DNA of 64,000 bases from Prauserella isguenensis (GTDB lineage Bacteria > Actinomycetota > Actinomycetes > Mycobacteriales > Pseudonocardiaceae): NCBI RefSeq assembly GCF_014191605.1, contig NZ_JACHWU010000003.1:682001-746000 (forward strand), in the 5' to 3' direction. Both the position numbers and the translations under genes were made by a program. Shown here piece by piece: positions 28,138 through 35,778 of this stretch; position 1 is the stretch's first letter, and each line of letters opens with the position of its first letter. The notes beneath the pieces were generated by a model. It ran no database searches. It was not told the DNA's origin and worked only from the letters and a program-made list of their open reading frames with translations.

Positions 28138-28200
28138 GTGTTGCGGATCCCGGGGGCCGTGTTGCGGATTCCGGGGGCCGTGTTGCAGATTCCGGGACGA
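28138..28200 (+). repeat. Array of three 21-nt repeats, locus 2
   Basis: Units at 28138, 28159 and 28180; the first two differ by one base (GTGTTGCGGATCCCGGGGGC and the TTCC form). The array begins 26 nt after the ceramidase stop on the same strand. These are the best-preserved copies of the family in the window. Confidence 0.9.
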
Positions 28201-28287
28201 GAGGTCTTCACCCCCCAGATGCGCCGACGGCCGAAACCGGTCGACGAGGCCCGACGTGAGGCCCGACCACCTCGGCACCGTCGACCG

Positions 28288-29316
28288 TCAGACCGTGATC
28301 GCGTCTGAGACGTCACGCACGAGACTCCCCGCGGAATCGGACCAATGGGAAACGACGACCAGCTCGCGGTCGGGGTCGACCCACAGCAGATGACGGTTGC
28401 CGCACCCCCTGGCACACCGCCCCGAAGACGGGGCCTCGGGAAACACGGTCCGCCGGTCGTTGAGCCACCACAGGAAGCCGTAGTCGGGATTGGCGGGACA
28501 CGGCCGCCAGCTCTCGTCGATCCACTCGGGACTCACAAGCCGCTCCCCGTACCACGATCCACGCGCGAGGATCAGCTCTCCCAACCGAACCAGGTCGACG
28601 GCCGAGGCCCACAAGCCGCCGCCCCAGTGCGCTCCGCCCGACACGACCGGAAGCTCCACGCCGTCCACCACGACCAGGGAGTTCCGATATCCGTGCCACG
28701 ACCAGGTGTCCGAGAATCCCAGCGGCCCGAAAAGTTCGGTGCGGGCCACGTCGTCCAATGGCCGGCGCCACAACACGGTGAGTGCGAGCGCGAGCAGGTT
28801 GACCCGGACGTCGTTGTACGCCCATTCGACACCGGGCTCCGCGTAGGCAGCCGAACCGCCGTCACGGAGGCTTTGCGCGTCGACGTCAGCCGGCTTGCCC
28901 CAGAGCTCGCCCGCCCATCCACTCGTCTGCTGGAGCAGATGTGTCCATGTCACTCGCGGACCGATTCGGACCGGAAGGTCGGCCGTGTCCGCGACGGGAG
29001 TGTCCGCGTCGGGGATCATCCCCCGGTCGAAAGCCACTCCCGCGAGCACGGCCAGCACGGTCTTGGTCAGACTGAAGCACATCTCGGGCCGAGTGCTCTC
29101 GCCCCACGTCGTGGCGATGCGGCCCCGGAAGCTCACCGCGCCGCTCGCCCCGTTACCGGGGAGGAGCGGTCCGAGGACCTCGCGATGCGACAGGTCGGCG
29201 ACCTGCGCCGCGTGGAACGCGGCGATGTCCTCGATTCCGGGCGTGGTGCGACGTTCGGCCTGTCGGACTGCTTCGTGCATCGCATCGAGGTCCGGCGACG
29301 GCCGACTCGATCCCAT
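28288..29316 (-). CDS. Serine hydrolase, class C beta-lactamase/penicillin-binding-like family
   Basis: 342 residues. The SxxK motif is FSLTKTVLAVLAG (Ser82, Lys85) and the YxN motif is EWAYNDVRVN; VTWTHLLQQTSGWAG is the usual helix between them. The third motif is degenerate (GCGNRHLLWVDP), as in esterase-like members. No signal peptide is visible, so it is probably cytoplasmic and an esterase or peptidase rather than a resistance enzyme. ATG 29316 is chosen; GTG 29334 is in frame. Neither has a clear Shine-Dalgarno. Confidence 0.8.
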   Translation of the reverse strand: MGSSRPSPDLDAMHEAVRQAERRTTPGIEDIAAFHAAQVADLSHREVLGPLLPGNGASGAVSFRGRIATTWGESTRPEMCFSLTKTVLAVLAGVAFDRGMIPDADTPVADTADLPVRIGPRVTWTHLLQQTSGWAGELWGKPADVDAQSLRDGGSAAYAEPGVEWAYNDVRVNLLALALTVLWRRPLDDVARTELFGPLGFSDTWSWHGYRNSLVVVDGVELPVVSGGAHWGGGLWASAVDLVRLGELILARGSWYGERLVSPEWIDESWRPCPANPDYGFLWWLNDRRTVFPEAPSSGRCARGCGNRHLLWVDPDRELVVVSHWSDSAGSLVRDVSDAITV

Positions 29317-29440
29317 AGCGCCGTAACGTGCCACACCGAGGCCACAACGACAACGCGAAGGCCCACCGCGGGAACGCTCACCGGATCCCCCGCCGGCACC
29401 TCGTCCGGAGGCGGGTCGGGCTGACGGGTTCGCGCACCAC

Positions 29441-29524
29441 GAGCCCCGGAACTCGCAACACAGACGCCCGAATCCGCAACACGGGCCCCTGAAACTGCAA
29501 CACGGACTCCCGGAACCGCAACAC
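29441..29524 (-). repeat. Array of four 21-nt repeats, locus 3 (inverted)
   Basis: On the minus strand, units begin at 29524, 29503, 29482 and 29461, each with GTGTTGC. The array starts 23 nt after the stop codon of the quinone oxidoreductase gene (29548), same strand as that gene, matching the placement at loci 1 and 2. A degenerate fifth unit may follow down to 29420. Confidence 0.85.
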
Positions 29525-29547
29525 GGACGTCCAGCGTCCGCCCGGAA

Positions 29548-30474
29548 TCAGCCGACCGTCAGCACGAGCTTTCCGCGCACGTTGCCCGCCTGGCTCACCC
29601 GCCATGCGACCGCGGCCTCGGCGAGCGGATAGGTGCGGTCGACGTGGACGGTCACCTCGCCCGCGTCGGCAAGCTTGCCCAGTTCGGTGAGGTCCTCGGC
29701 GCTCGGCCGTACCCACATGTACCGGCCGCCGTACTCGGCCACTCCCGGGTCGGCGACCGAGCCGACATGCGCAGCGTCCTTGGTGACCTGCCGCGACACC
29801 TCGACGGCCTCTTCTCCGCCGACGAAGTCGACCGTCGCGTCGACCCCGTCCGGGGCCAATTCCCGCACCCGGTCGGCCAACCCCTCGCCGTAGGACACGG
29901 GCTCGGCTCCCAACTCGGCCAGGAAGGCGTGGTTGCGCTCGCTCGCCGTGCCGATCACGCGGGCGCCGAACGCGTTCGCCAACTGCACCCCCAGAGCGCC
30001 GACACCGCCCGCGGCCGCGTGGATCAGCACCGTCTGGCCGGAACCGACGTTCAGCCTCCGCAGCGCCTGGAACGCCGTCAGCCCGGCCAACGGCAGTCCG
30101 GCGGCCTGCGACCAGTCGAGCGAGGCCGGTTTCGGCGCCAGCAGGCGCACGTTGGCCGAGACCAGCTCCGCATACGACCCAAGTTGGACGTGATCCTTGC
30201 GGACGTAGCCGATGACCTCGTCACCGACGGCGTACTCCTCGACATCCAGGCCGACCGCCTCGACGACGCCGGCCACGTCCCAGCCGGGAATCAGCGGGAA
30301 GTGGGTCTCCATCATCGCGTCGAGCCCACCCGCAGCGAGTTTCCAGTCCACCGGGTTGACGCCGGCCGCCTTGACCCGCACCAGCACCTCGCCGGGCGCC
30401 ACCTTCGGGTCCGGCCGGTCGGCCACGGTCAGCTCGTCGGGTCCGCCGTACTGATTGAGAACGATCGCCTTCAT
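29548..30474 (-). CDS. Zinc-independent quinone oxidoreductase-like MDR protein
   Basis: 308 residues of the medium-chain dehydrogenase superfamily, NADPH:quinone reductase branch. N-terminal GroES-like domain (MKAIVLNQYGGPDELTVADR, VKAAGVNPVDWKLAAGG) and Rossmann domain with VLIHAAAGGVGALGVQLANA. The zinc-binding Cys/His set of alcohol dehydrogenases is absent. Likely NADPH-dependent reduction of quinones or enones. The ATG at 30474 lacks an obvious Shine-Dalgarno. Upstream is a 363-bp gap with a 32-nt palindrome. Confidence 0.88.
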   Translation of the reverse strand: MKAIVLNQYGGPDELTVADRPDPKVAPGEVLVRVKAAGVNPVDWKLAAGGLDAMMETHFPLIPGWDVAGVVEAVGLDVEEYAVGDEVIGYVRKDHVQLGSYAELVSANVRLLAPKPASLDWSQAAGLPLAGLTAFQALRRLNVGSGQTVLIHAAAGGVGALGVQLANAFGARVIGTASERNHAFLAELGAEPVSYGEGLADRVRELAPDGVDATVDFVGGEEAVEVSRQVTKDAAHVGSVADPGVAEYGGRYMWVRPSAEDLTELGKLADAGEVTVHVDRTYPLAEAAVAWRVSQAGNVRGKLVLTVG

Positions 30475-30570
30475 GTGACAGGTAACAAGGCCGGCCCCGA
30501 GCGGCATTCCTGCCGTCGCCCCACCGGGTGGGCACCGCGAGGCGTCGCTGTGTCGTCGCTGACAGCACGC

Positions 30571-30602
30571 CGGAATTCTGCACTCGAGTGCAGAATTCCG
30601 GG
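30571..30602. repeat. Perfect 32-nt palindrome
   Basis: The left half is CCGGAATTCTGCACTC (30571-30586) and the right half is its exact reverse complement (30587-30602). It contains nested EcoRI- and XhoI-like hexamers and can form a 14-bp stem with a TCGA loop. It lies in the 363-bp gap 30475-30837 between divergent genes, 97 bp before the quinone oxidoreductase start and 236 bp before the LLM gene. The rest of the gap is GC-rich with no recognisable gene. Confidence 0.85.
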
Positions 30603-30799
30603 AGCGACGCGAACCCGAGTTCGTCATCACTGCGCAGAACGCCCAGCCCGCCCACGTCTGACGACGCGGACCCGTCCTGCCGTCGGCTCGCAGCGGGTAC
30701 GCGCACCCATCCGTACCCGCCCGTACCCGCGCCGACCTGCACGTCCGAGGGCATCCACGGGCCCAGGAATACCTCCCGAGCCACAGCCGTTAGGGTTGA

Positions 30800-30817
30800 T
30801 AGTTGAACGCACAACTA
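30800..30817. promoter_or_regulatory. MarR-like operator before the LLM/FMN-reductase pair
   Basis: Arms TAGTTG (30800-30805) and CAACTA (30812-30817) around AACGCA, 20 bp before the ATG and just downstream of a possible -10 box TAGGGT (30791-30796). The arrangement would place a repressor across the transcription start. AGTTG...CAACT half-sites are common for MarR-family regulators; no such gene is adjacent. Confidence 0.5.
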
Positions 30818-30837
30818 CCTGAGGCAAGGTGACAGCG

Positions 30838-31944
30838 ATGCAGTTCGGGATCTTCTCCGTCGGGGATGTGACCACGGACCCGACCACCGGCACGACACCG
30901 ACCGAGAACGAGCGGATCAAGGCCACGGTGCGGATCGCGCGCAAGGCCGAGGAGGTCGGTCTCGACGTCTTCGCCACCGGCGAGCACCACAACCCGCCGT
31001 TCGCCGCCCCGCCGAACCCGCCCGTGCTGCTCGCCAACATCGCCGCGCAGACCGAGCGGATCATCCTTTCCACGGCGACGACGCTCATCACCACCAACGA
31101 CCCGGTGCGCCTCGCCGAGGACTACGCCTACCTGCAGCACCTCGCCGACGGCCGTGTCGACCTGATCATGGGCCGTGGCAACACCGGACCGGTCTACCCG
31201 TGGTTCGGCAAGGACATCCGCCAGGGCATCCCGCTGGCGATCGAGAACTACGCCCTGCTGCACAAGTTGTGGCGCGAGGACGTCGTCGACTGGGAAGGCA
31301 AGTTCCGCACGCCGCTGCAGAGCTTCACCTCGACGCCGCGTCCGCTCGACGGCGTGCCGCCATTCGTCTGGCACGGTTCGATCCGCACCCCGGAGATCGC
31401 CGAGCAGGCCGCCTACTACGGCGACGGCTTCTTCCACAATCACATCTTCTGGCCGTTCGAGCACACGCGCCGCATGGTGGAGCTCTACCGGCAGCGCTGG
31501 GAGCACTACGGCCACGGCCCGGCGGACCGCGCGATCGTCGGACTCGGCGGTCAGGTGTTCATGCGCAAGAACTCGCAGGACGCCGTGAACGAGTTCCGGC
31601 CGTACTTCAACGACGCCCCCGTCTACGGTGGCGGACCGTCGCTGGAGGAGTTCACCGAGCAGACCCCGCTCACAGTGGGCAGCCCGCAGCAGGTCATCGA
31701 CCGCACCCTGACGTTCCGGGAGAACGTCGGCGACTACCAGCGACAGCTGTTCCTCGTCGACCACGCCGGCCTGCCGCTGAAAACCGTGCTCGAGCAGCTC
31801 GACATGCTCGGCGAGGAGGTCGTGCCCGTACTGCGGGAGGAGTTCGCCAAGAACCGTCCCGCGCACGTGCCGGACGCCCCGACGCACGCCTCGCTGCTGG
31901 CCGCCGAGAACACCGAGGCCGTCGCGGCGGGTGAGGCCCGATGA
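30838..31944 (+). CDS. LLM-class flavin-dependent oxidoreductase (CE1758-like)
   Basis: 368 residues of the luciferase-like (bacterial luciferase fold) monooxygenase family: MQFGIFSVGDVTTDPTTGTT, VGLDVFATGEHHNPPFAAPP, AEDYAYLQHLADGRVDLIMGRG. This subgroup is regularly paired with a dedicated FMN reductase, which is the next gene, overlapping by ATGA. It uses reduced flavin and oxygen on an unknown substrate. ATG 30838 has AAGG 8 nt upstream; a GTG at 30829 is in frame but less well placed. Confidence 0.9.
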   Translation: MQFGIFSVGDVTTDPTTGTTPTENERIKATVRIARKAEEVGLDVFATGEHHNPPFAAPPNPPVLLANIAAQTERIILSTATTLITTNDPVRLAEDYAYLQHLADGRVDLIMGRGNTGPVYPWFGKDIRQGIPLAIENYALLHKLWREDVVDWEGKFRTPLQSFTSTPRPLDGVPPFVWHGSIRTPEIAEQAAYYGDGFFHNHIFWPFEHTRRMVELYRQRWEHYGHGPADRAIVGLGGQVFMRKNSQDAVNEFRPYFNDAPVYGGGPSLEEFTEQTPLTVGSPQQVIDRTLTFRENVGDYQRQLFLVDHAGLPLKTVLEQLDMLGEEVVPVLREEFAKNRPAHVPDAPTHASLLAAENTEAVAAGEAR

Positions 31945-32564
31945 AGCTCACGATCGTGTCCGCGGGCACCACGTCGCCGTCGTCGACCCGGCTGCTGGCC
32001 GACCGGCTCACCGAGTCGCTCACCAAACAGCTGGGCGACGGCGACGGCGAGGAGCTCGAGGTCCACGTCGTCGAACTGCGCGACGTGGCCGTCGACATCG
32101 GCAAGAACATGGTGACGGGCTTCCCGAGTCCGGCACTGCAGGCCGAGCTCGACGCCGTGACCGGGGCCGACGGCGTGATCGCCGTGAGCCCGATCTACAG
32201 CGCGTCCTACAGTGGACTGTTCAAGTCGTTCTTCGACGTGATCGACGCCGGCGCCCTGACGGGGATGCCCGTGCTCATCGGAGCGACGGGCGGCACACCC
32301 CGCCACTCGTTGGCCCTCGACCACGCCCTGCGGCCGCTGATGTCGTACCTGCGTGCCACGGTCATGCCCACCGGCGTGTACGCGGCCTCGCAGGACTGGG
32401 GCGGCGAGGACGCGGGCGAGCTGCACTCCCGCATCGACCGCGCTGCGGGCGAGCTGGCGGGTGCCATGGCCGGAACGCCGAGAAGCCGCCGCGCCGGCGA
32501 CGGCTTCTCGGACTTCGTCCCCTTCGAACAGCAGCTGGCGGATCTCGGTCAGCTCGACGTCTGA
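31941..32564 (+). CDS. NAD(P)H-dependent FMN reductase, LLM partner (CE1759-like)
   Basis: 207 residues with a flavodoxin-like fold: MKLTIVSAGTTSPSSTRLLA phosphate-binding N-terminus, SPIYSASYSGLFKSFFDVI and ATGGTPRHSLALDHALRPL. It supplies FMNH2 to the upstream LLM monooxygenase, with which it overlaps by 4 bases. The pairing of these two families is a known feature of actinobacteria. Nothing remarkable lies in the 76 bp before the convergent next gene. Confidence 0.9.
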   Translation: MKLTIVSAGTTSPSSTRLLADRLTESLTKQLGDGDGEELEVHVVELRDVAVDIGKNMVTGFPSPALQAELDAVTGADGVIAVSPIYSASYSGLFKSFFDVIDAGALTGMPVLIGATGGTPRHSLALDHALRPLMSYLRATVMPTGVYAASQDWGGEDAGELHSRIDRAAGELAGAMAGTPRSRRAGDGFSDFVPFEQQLADLGQLDV

Positions 32565-32640
32565 GCGAACTCGGCCTGCCCGCGCCCGGCAATCGTCGCG
32601 GGCAGGCCGGGTTCGCCGAAGCTCCGAGTGACGGTTCGCC

Positions 32641-33702
32641 CTACCGAGGGCTTGCGTGCTCGTCGACGAACTCGTCGACGTAACGCCACGTCGTGCTGCG
32701 AGCACGGCGGCCGGTGAGGACACCGAGGTGTCCGCCGGGCGCGGTACGGAACCGCGTCTCCGGCGTGTTCTCCAGCAGGTCCACCAGCCGCTCCACGGCA
32801 CGGCGCGGCGCGATGCTGTCGTTCTCCCCCGCGACGACGAGAGTCGGAATGTCCAGCTTGGACAGTGTGATGGTGCGGCCGTCGAGTGCGAAAGTGCCTG
32901 CGGACAGATCGTTGGCGCGGAAGAACCGGTGGTAGATCTGCCCGAACGTGCGTCCCGGGTACGCGAGCATGTTGGCCATGAAATGGTCGACGGCCTCGAT
33001 CTGCGCCAGGTAGTCGCGGTCGTCGAGGTTGCGCAGGATGGCCAGCGGTTTGGTGATCTCCTTGTCGATCCCCGTCGCGCGGAACACCTGCGTCACCACC
33101 GCCGACGGCGCGCCGCCGAGCAGGCGGTAGAACGGCGTCAGAATGTGCCCGCCGGTGAACTCCACGAGCGGCCGGAACGGGGCCACAAGCGGGATCGCGG
33201 TGTAGTCGAACGGCGAGGCGATCGTGGTCAACGACCCGATCGGCAGCTCGGGCCGGTCGGCGGCCGTCAGCACGGAGAAGATGCCGCCGAGGCACCACGC
33301 GACGACGTGCACGGGCCTGCCGCCCGCATCCTCGCTGACCTTGCGGATCGTGCGCGGCAACACCTCGTCGATCCAGTGCTCGATGCCCAGATTGCGGTCG
33401 GCGAACGCGACGCTGCCGTAGTCGACGAGATAGGTCGGCCTGCCCGCGTCGGTGAGGTGCTCGGCGAGGCTGCACCCACGCCGCAGGTCGAAACACAGCG
33501 CCGGCGCTGCCAGCGGCGGCACCAGCAACACCGGATCGCCGGAAGGGGTCACCCGCTGCCCCGTCATCCGGTAGACCGAACGGTTCGGACCGCGGTCGAT
33601 CAGCACCCGCGGCACGGGCCGGAGGTCCGCCACGCCGCCCTTGGCGACCTTGTCGGCGACGTTCGCGGCCACCGAAGCCAGCTGTGACGGAATCGCGATC
33701 AC
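32641..33702 (-). CDS. PHA-synthase-like alpha/beta hydrolase
   Basis: 353 residues. Lipase-box-like VAWCLGGIFSV with Cys137 as the probable nucleophile, as in polyhydroxyalkanoate synthase PhaC; the acid is likely in VAGENDSIAPRRAV and the base His in APGGHLGVLTG. The protein is much shorter than class I PhaC (~560) and resembles class III-length PhaC or the poorly characterised PhaC-like hydrolases of mycobacteria. No PhaE, PhaR or phasin is nearby, so polymer synthesis is doubtful. GTG 33702 is preceded by GGAGG with 5 nt spacing. It follows map by 23 bp on the same strand. Confidence 0.8.
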   Translation of the reverse strand: MIAIPSQLASVAANVADKVAKGGVADLRPVPRVLIDRGPNRSVYRMTGQRVTPSGDPVLLVPPLAAPALCFDLRRGCSLAEHLTDAGRPTYLVDYGSVAFADRNLGIEHWIDEVLPRTIRKVSEDAGGRPVHVVAWCLGGIFSVLTAADRPELPIGSLTTIASPFDYTAIPLVAPFRPLVEFTGGHILTPFYRLLGGAPSAVVTQVFRATGIDKEITKPLAILRNLDDRDYLAQIEAVDHFMANMLAYPGRTFGQIYHRFFRANDLSAGTFALDGRTITLSKLDIPTLVVAGENDSIAPRRAVERLVDLLENTPETRFRTAPGGHLGVLTGRRARSTTWRYVDEFVDEHASPR

Positions 33703-33725
33703 CGGGACCTCCAGCCGGCTCGGGT

Positions 33726-34508
33726 TCAGCTCGTGAGCGTCAGGATACGCGGCCCGTCCTCGGTGATCGCGATCGTGTGCTCACTGTGCGCGGTGCGCGA
33801 GCCGTCGGCCGATCGGATCGTCCAGCCGTCCGGGTCGTAGACGATACGGTCGGTACCCGCGGCGAACCACGGCTCGATCGCGATGGTCAGCCCCGGACGC
33901 AGCGGCATCCCTCGGCCGGGGCGGCCCGCGTTCGGCACGTGCGGCTCCTCGTGCATCGTGCGGCCCAGACCGTGTCCGCCGAACTCGGTGTTGACCGGGT
34001 AGCCGTATCGCGACGCGACGCCGCCGATCGCCGCCGAGATGTCACCGAGCCGGTTGCCCGGCCGCGCCACCGCGATCGCCTCGTCGAGTGCCCGCTCGGT
34101 CGCCTCCACGAGCCGCACGTCCTCGCGCCCCTGGTCACCGGGGCGCGGGGTGCCGACGATCACGGTGCGCGCCGAGTCGGCCACCCAGCCGTCGATCGAC
34201 ACGGCCATGTCCATCGTGAGCACGTCGCCGCCGCGCAGCTCGTAGTCGTGCGGTAGCCCGTGCAGCACGGCGTCGTTGACGGCGAGGCAGATCACGTTGC
34301 GGAACGGCCCCTTGCCGAACGACGGCGCGTAGTCCCAGTAGCAGGACTCAGCGCCCCGGTGCTTGATCATGTCGCGGGCGCGGTGCTCGAGGTCGAGCAG
34401 GTTCACGCCGGGTTCGGCGCGCTGCGCCAGATCGCCGAGCACCTCGGCGACGAACGTGCCGGTCACGCTCATCGCCTCGATCTCGCCGGGGGTCTTCAGC
34501 TCCACCAT
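33726..34508 (-). CDS. map: Type I methionine aminopeptidase
   Basis: Removes the initiator Met from new proteins. 260 residues. The five metal ligands are in TMDMAVSIDG and ADSAR (Asp, Asp), GGHGLGR (His), IAIEPW (Glu) and HSEHTI (Glu). Start ATG 34508 is chosen because GGAGG lies 9 nt upstream; the in-frame ATG at 34517 would have GGAGG directly against it. The 100-bp gap upstream is AT-richer (CTTATACCGGTATTTCTAT) and probably holds the promoter; a TATAAG box can be read on the minus strand. Confidence 0.95.
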   Translation of the reverse strand: MVELKTPGEIEAMSVTGTFVAEVLGDLAQRAEPGVNLLDLEHRARDMIKHRGAESCYWDYAPSFGKGPFRNVICLAVNDAVLHGLPHDYELRGGDVLTMDMAVSIDGWVADSARTVIVGTPRPGDQGREDVRLVEATERALDEAIAVARPGNRLGDISAAIGGVASRYGYPVNTEFGGHGLGRTMHEEPHVPNAGRPGRGMPLRPGLTIAIEPWFAAGTDRIVYDPDGWTIRSADGSRTAHSEHTIAITEDGPRILTLTS

Positions 34509-34617
34509 CGCCTGCATCCTCCACCGCGGACCCGCATGCCCGCCGCCGAACCCGAATACTTATACCGGTATTTCTATCACGCCTGGTCGGCCGCGGCGAC
34601 GCACCCACGGGCAGGCC

Positions 34618-35778
34618 TCATTTCAGGCCGAGCTCGCGCGCGATCAGCATCCGCTGAACCTCGCTCGTCCCCTCCCCGACCTCGAGGATCTTGGCGTCCC
34701 GGTAGAACCGGCCGACCGGGAACTCGTTCATGAACCCGTAGCCGCCGAAGATCTGCGTCGCGTCACGCGCATTGTCCATCGCGGCGTTCGACGACGCGAG
34801 CTTGGCGATCGCCGCCTCCTTCTTGAACGGCTCACCGCGCAGCATCTTCGCCGCGGCCTGGTAGTAGGCCAGCCGCGCCGAGTGGACCCGCGCCTCCATG
34901 TCGGCGATCTTGAACTGAATCGCCTGGTAGGCGCCGATCTTGTTGCCGAACGCCTCCCGCTCACCCACGTACTGCAGACATTCGTCGACACAGCCCTGGG
35001 CGAGACCGACGCTCAACGCCGCGATGGCGACCCTGCCCTCGTCGAGGATACGCAGGAACTGCGCGTAGCCACGGCCGCGCTCGCCCAGGAGGTTCTCCAC
35101 CGGCACCCGGCAGTCGTCGAAGGCCAGCTCGTGGGTGTCCGAGGCGTTCCAGCCGACCTTCGAGTACTTCGGCGCCACCGTGAACCCGGGCGTGCCCGCC
35201 GGCACGAGGATCGCCGAGATCTCCTTGCCGCCGTCGGGCTTCGTGCCCGTGACGGCCGTGACGGTGACGACGCCGGTGATGTCGGTACCGGAGTTGGTGA
35301 TGAACGACTTGCTGCCGTTGATCACCCACTCCGCCCCATCACCATCGACCGTGGCTCGGGTCTTCGTCGCCCCGGCGTCCGACCCGCCGCCCGGTTCGGT
35401 GAGCCCGAAGGCGCCGAGCGCCTCACCCGTGCACAGCGACGGCAACCAGCGGCGCTTCTGCTCCTCGGTACCGAATCGGTAGATCGGCATCGCGCCCAGC
35501 GACACGCCCGCCTCGACCGTGACCGCCACCGAGGAGTCCACCCGGGCCAGCTCCTCGAGCGCCAGGCAGAGGGCGAAGTAGTCGCCGCCCATGCCGCCGT
35601 ACTCCTCGGCGACGGGCAGGCCGAACAGGCCCATCTCGCCCATCTTGGCGACGATCTCGTAGGGGAACTCCTCGCGGATGTAGAAGTCCCCGATCACCGG
35701 CTTCACCTCGGACTGGGCGAAGTCGTGGACGGTCTTGCGCAGCGCTTCGTACTCGTCGTCGAGCCGGAAGTCGATCAT
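34618..35778 (-). CDS. Acyl-CoA dehydrogenase, FadE19/isovaleryl-CoA dehydrogenase-like
   Basis: 386 residues, standard acyl-CoA dehydrogenase length. Family signatures are [27 protein letters not shown] and the C-terminal [23 protein letters not shown], including a catalytic-region [16 protein letters not shown]. Position directly behind accD1-accA1 is the fadE19 arrangement of mycobacteria, pointing to short branched acyl-CoA (leucine pathway, isovaleryl-CoA). The start ATG overlaps the accA1 stop (ATGA). No terminator is evident downstream before map. Confidence 0.9.
   Translation of the reverse strand: MIDFRLDDEYEALRKTVHDFAQSEVKPVIGDFYIREEFPYEIVAKMGEMGLFGLPVAEEYGGMGGDYFALCLALEELARVDSSVAVTVEAGVSLGAMPIYRFGTEEQKRRWLPSLCTGEALGAFGLTEPGGGSDAGATKTRATVDGDGAEWVINGSKSFITNSGTDITGVVTVTAVTGTKPDGGKEISAILVPAGTPGFTVAPKYSKVGWNASDTHELAFDDCRVPVENLLGERGRGYAQFLRILDEGRVAIAALSVGLAQGCVDECLQYVGEREAFGNKIGAYQAIQFKIADMEARVHSARLAYYQAAAKMLRGEPFKKEAAIAKLASSNAAMDNARDATQIFGGYGFMNEFPVGRFYRDAKILEVGEGTSEVQRMLIARELGLK

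Noticed and set aside
28138-29524. 21-nt repeat arrays as CRISPR
   Set aside because: Repeats are directly adjacent with no spacers, are only 21 nt, and no cas gene is present.
32641-33702. True PHA synthase
   Set aside because: Too short for class I and lacking PhaE/PhaR partners; kept as PhaC-like hydrolase.
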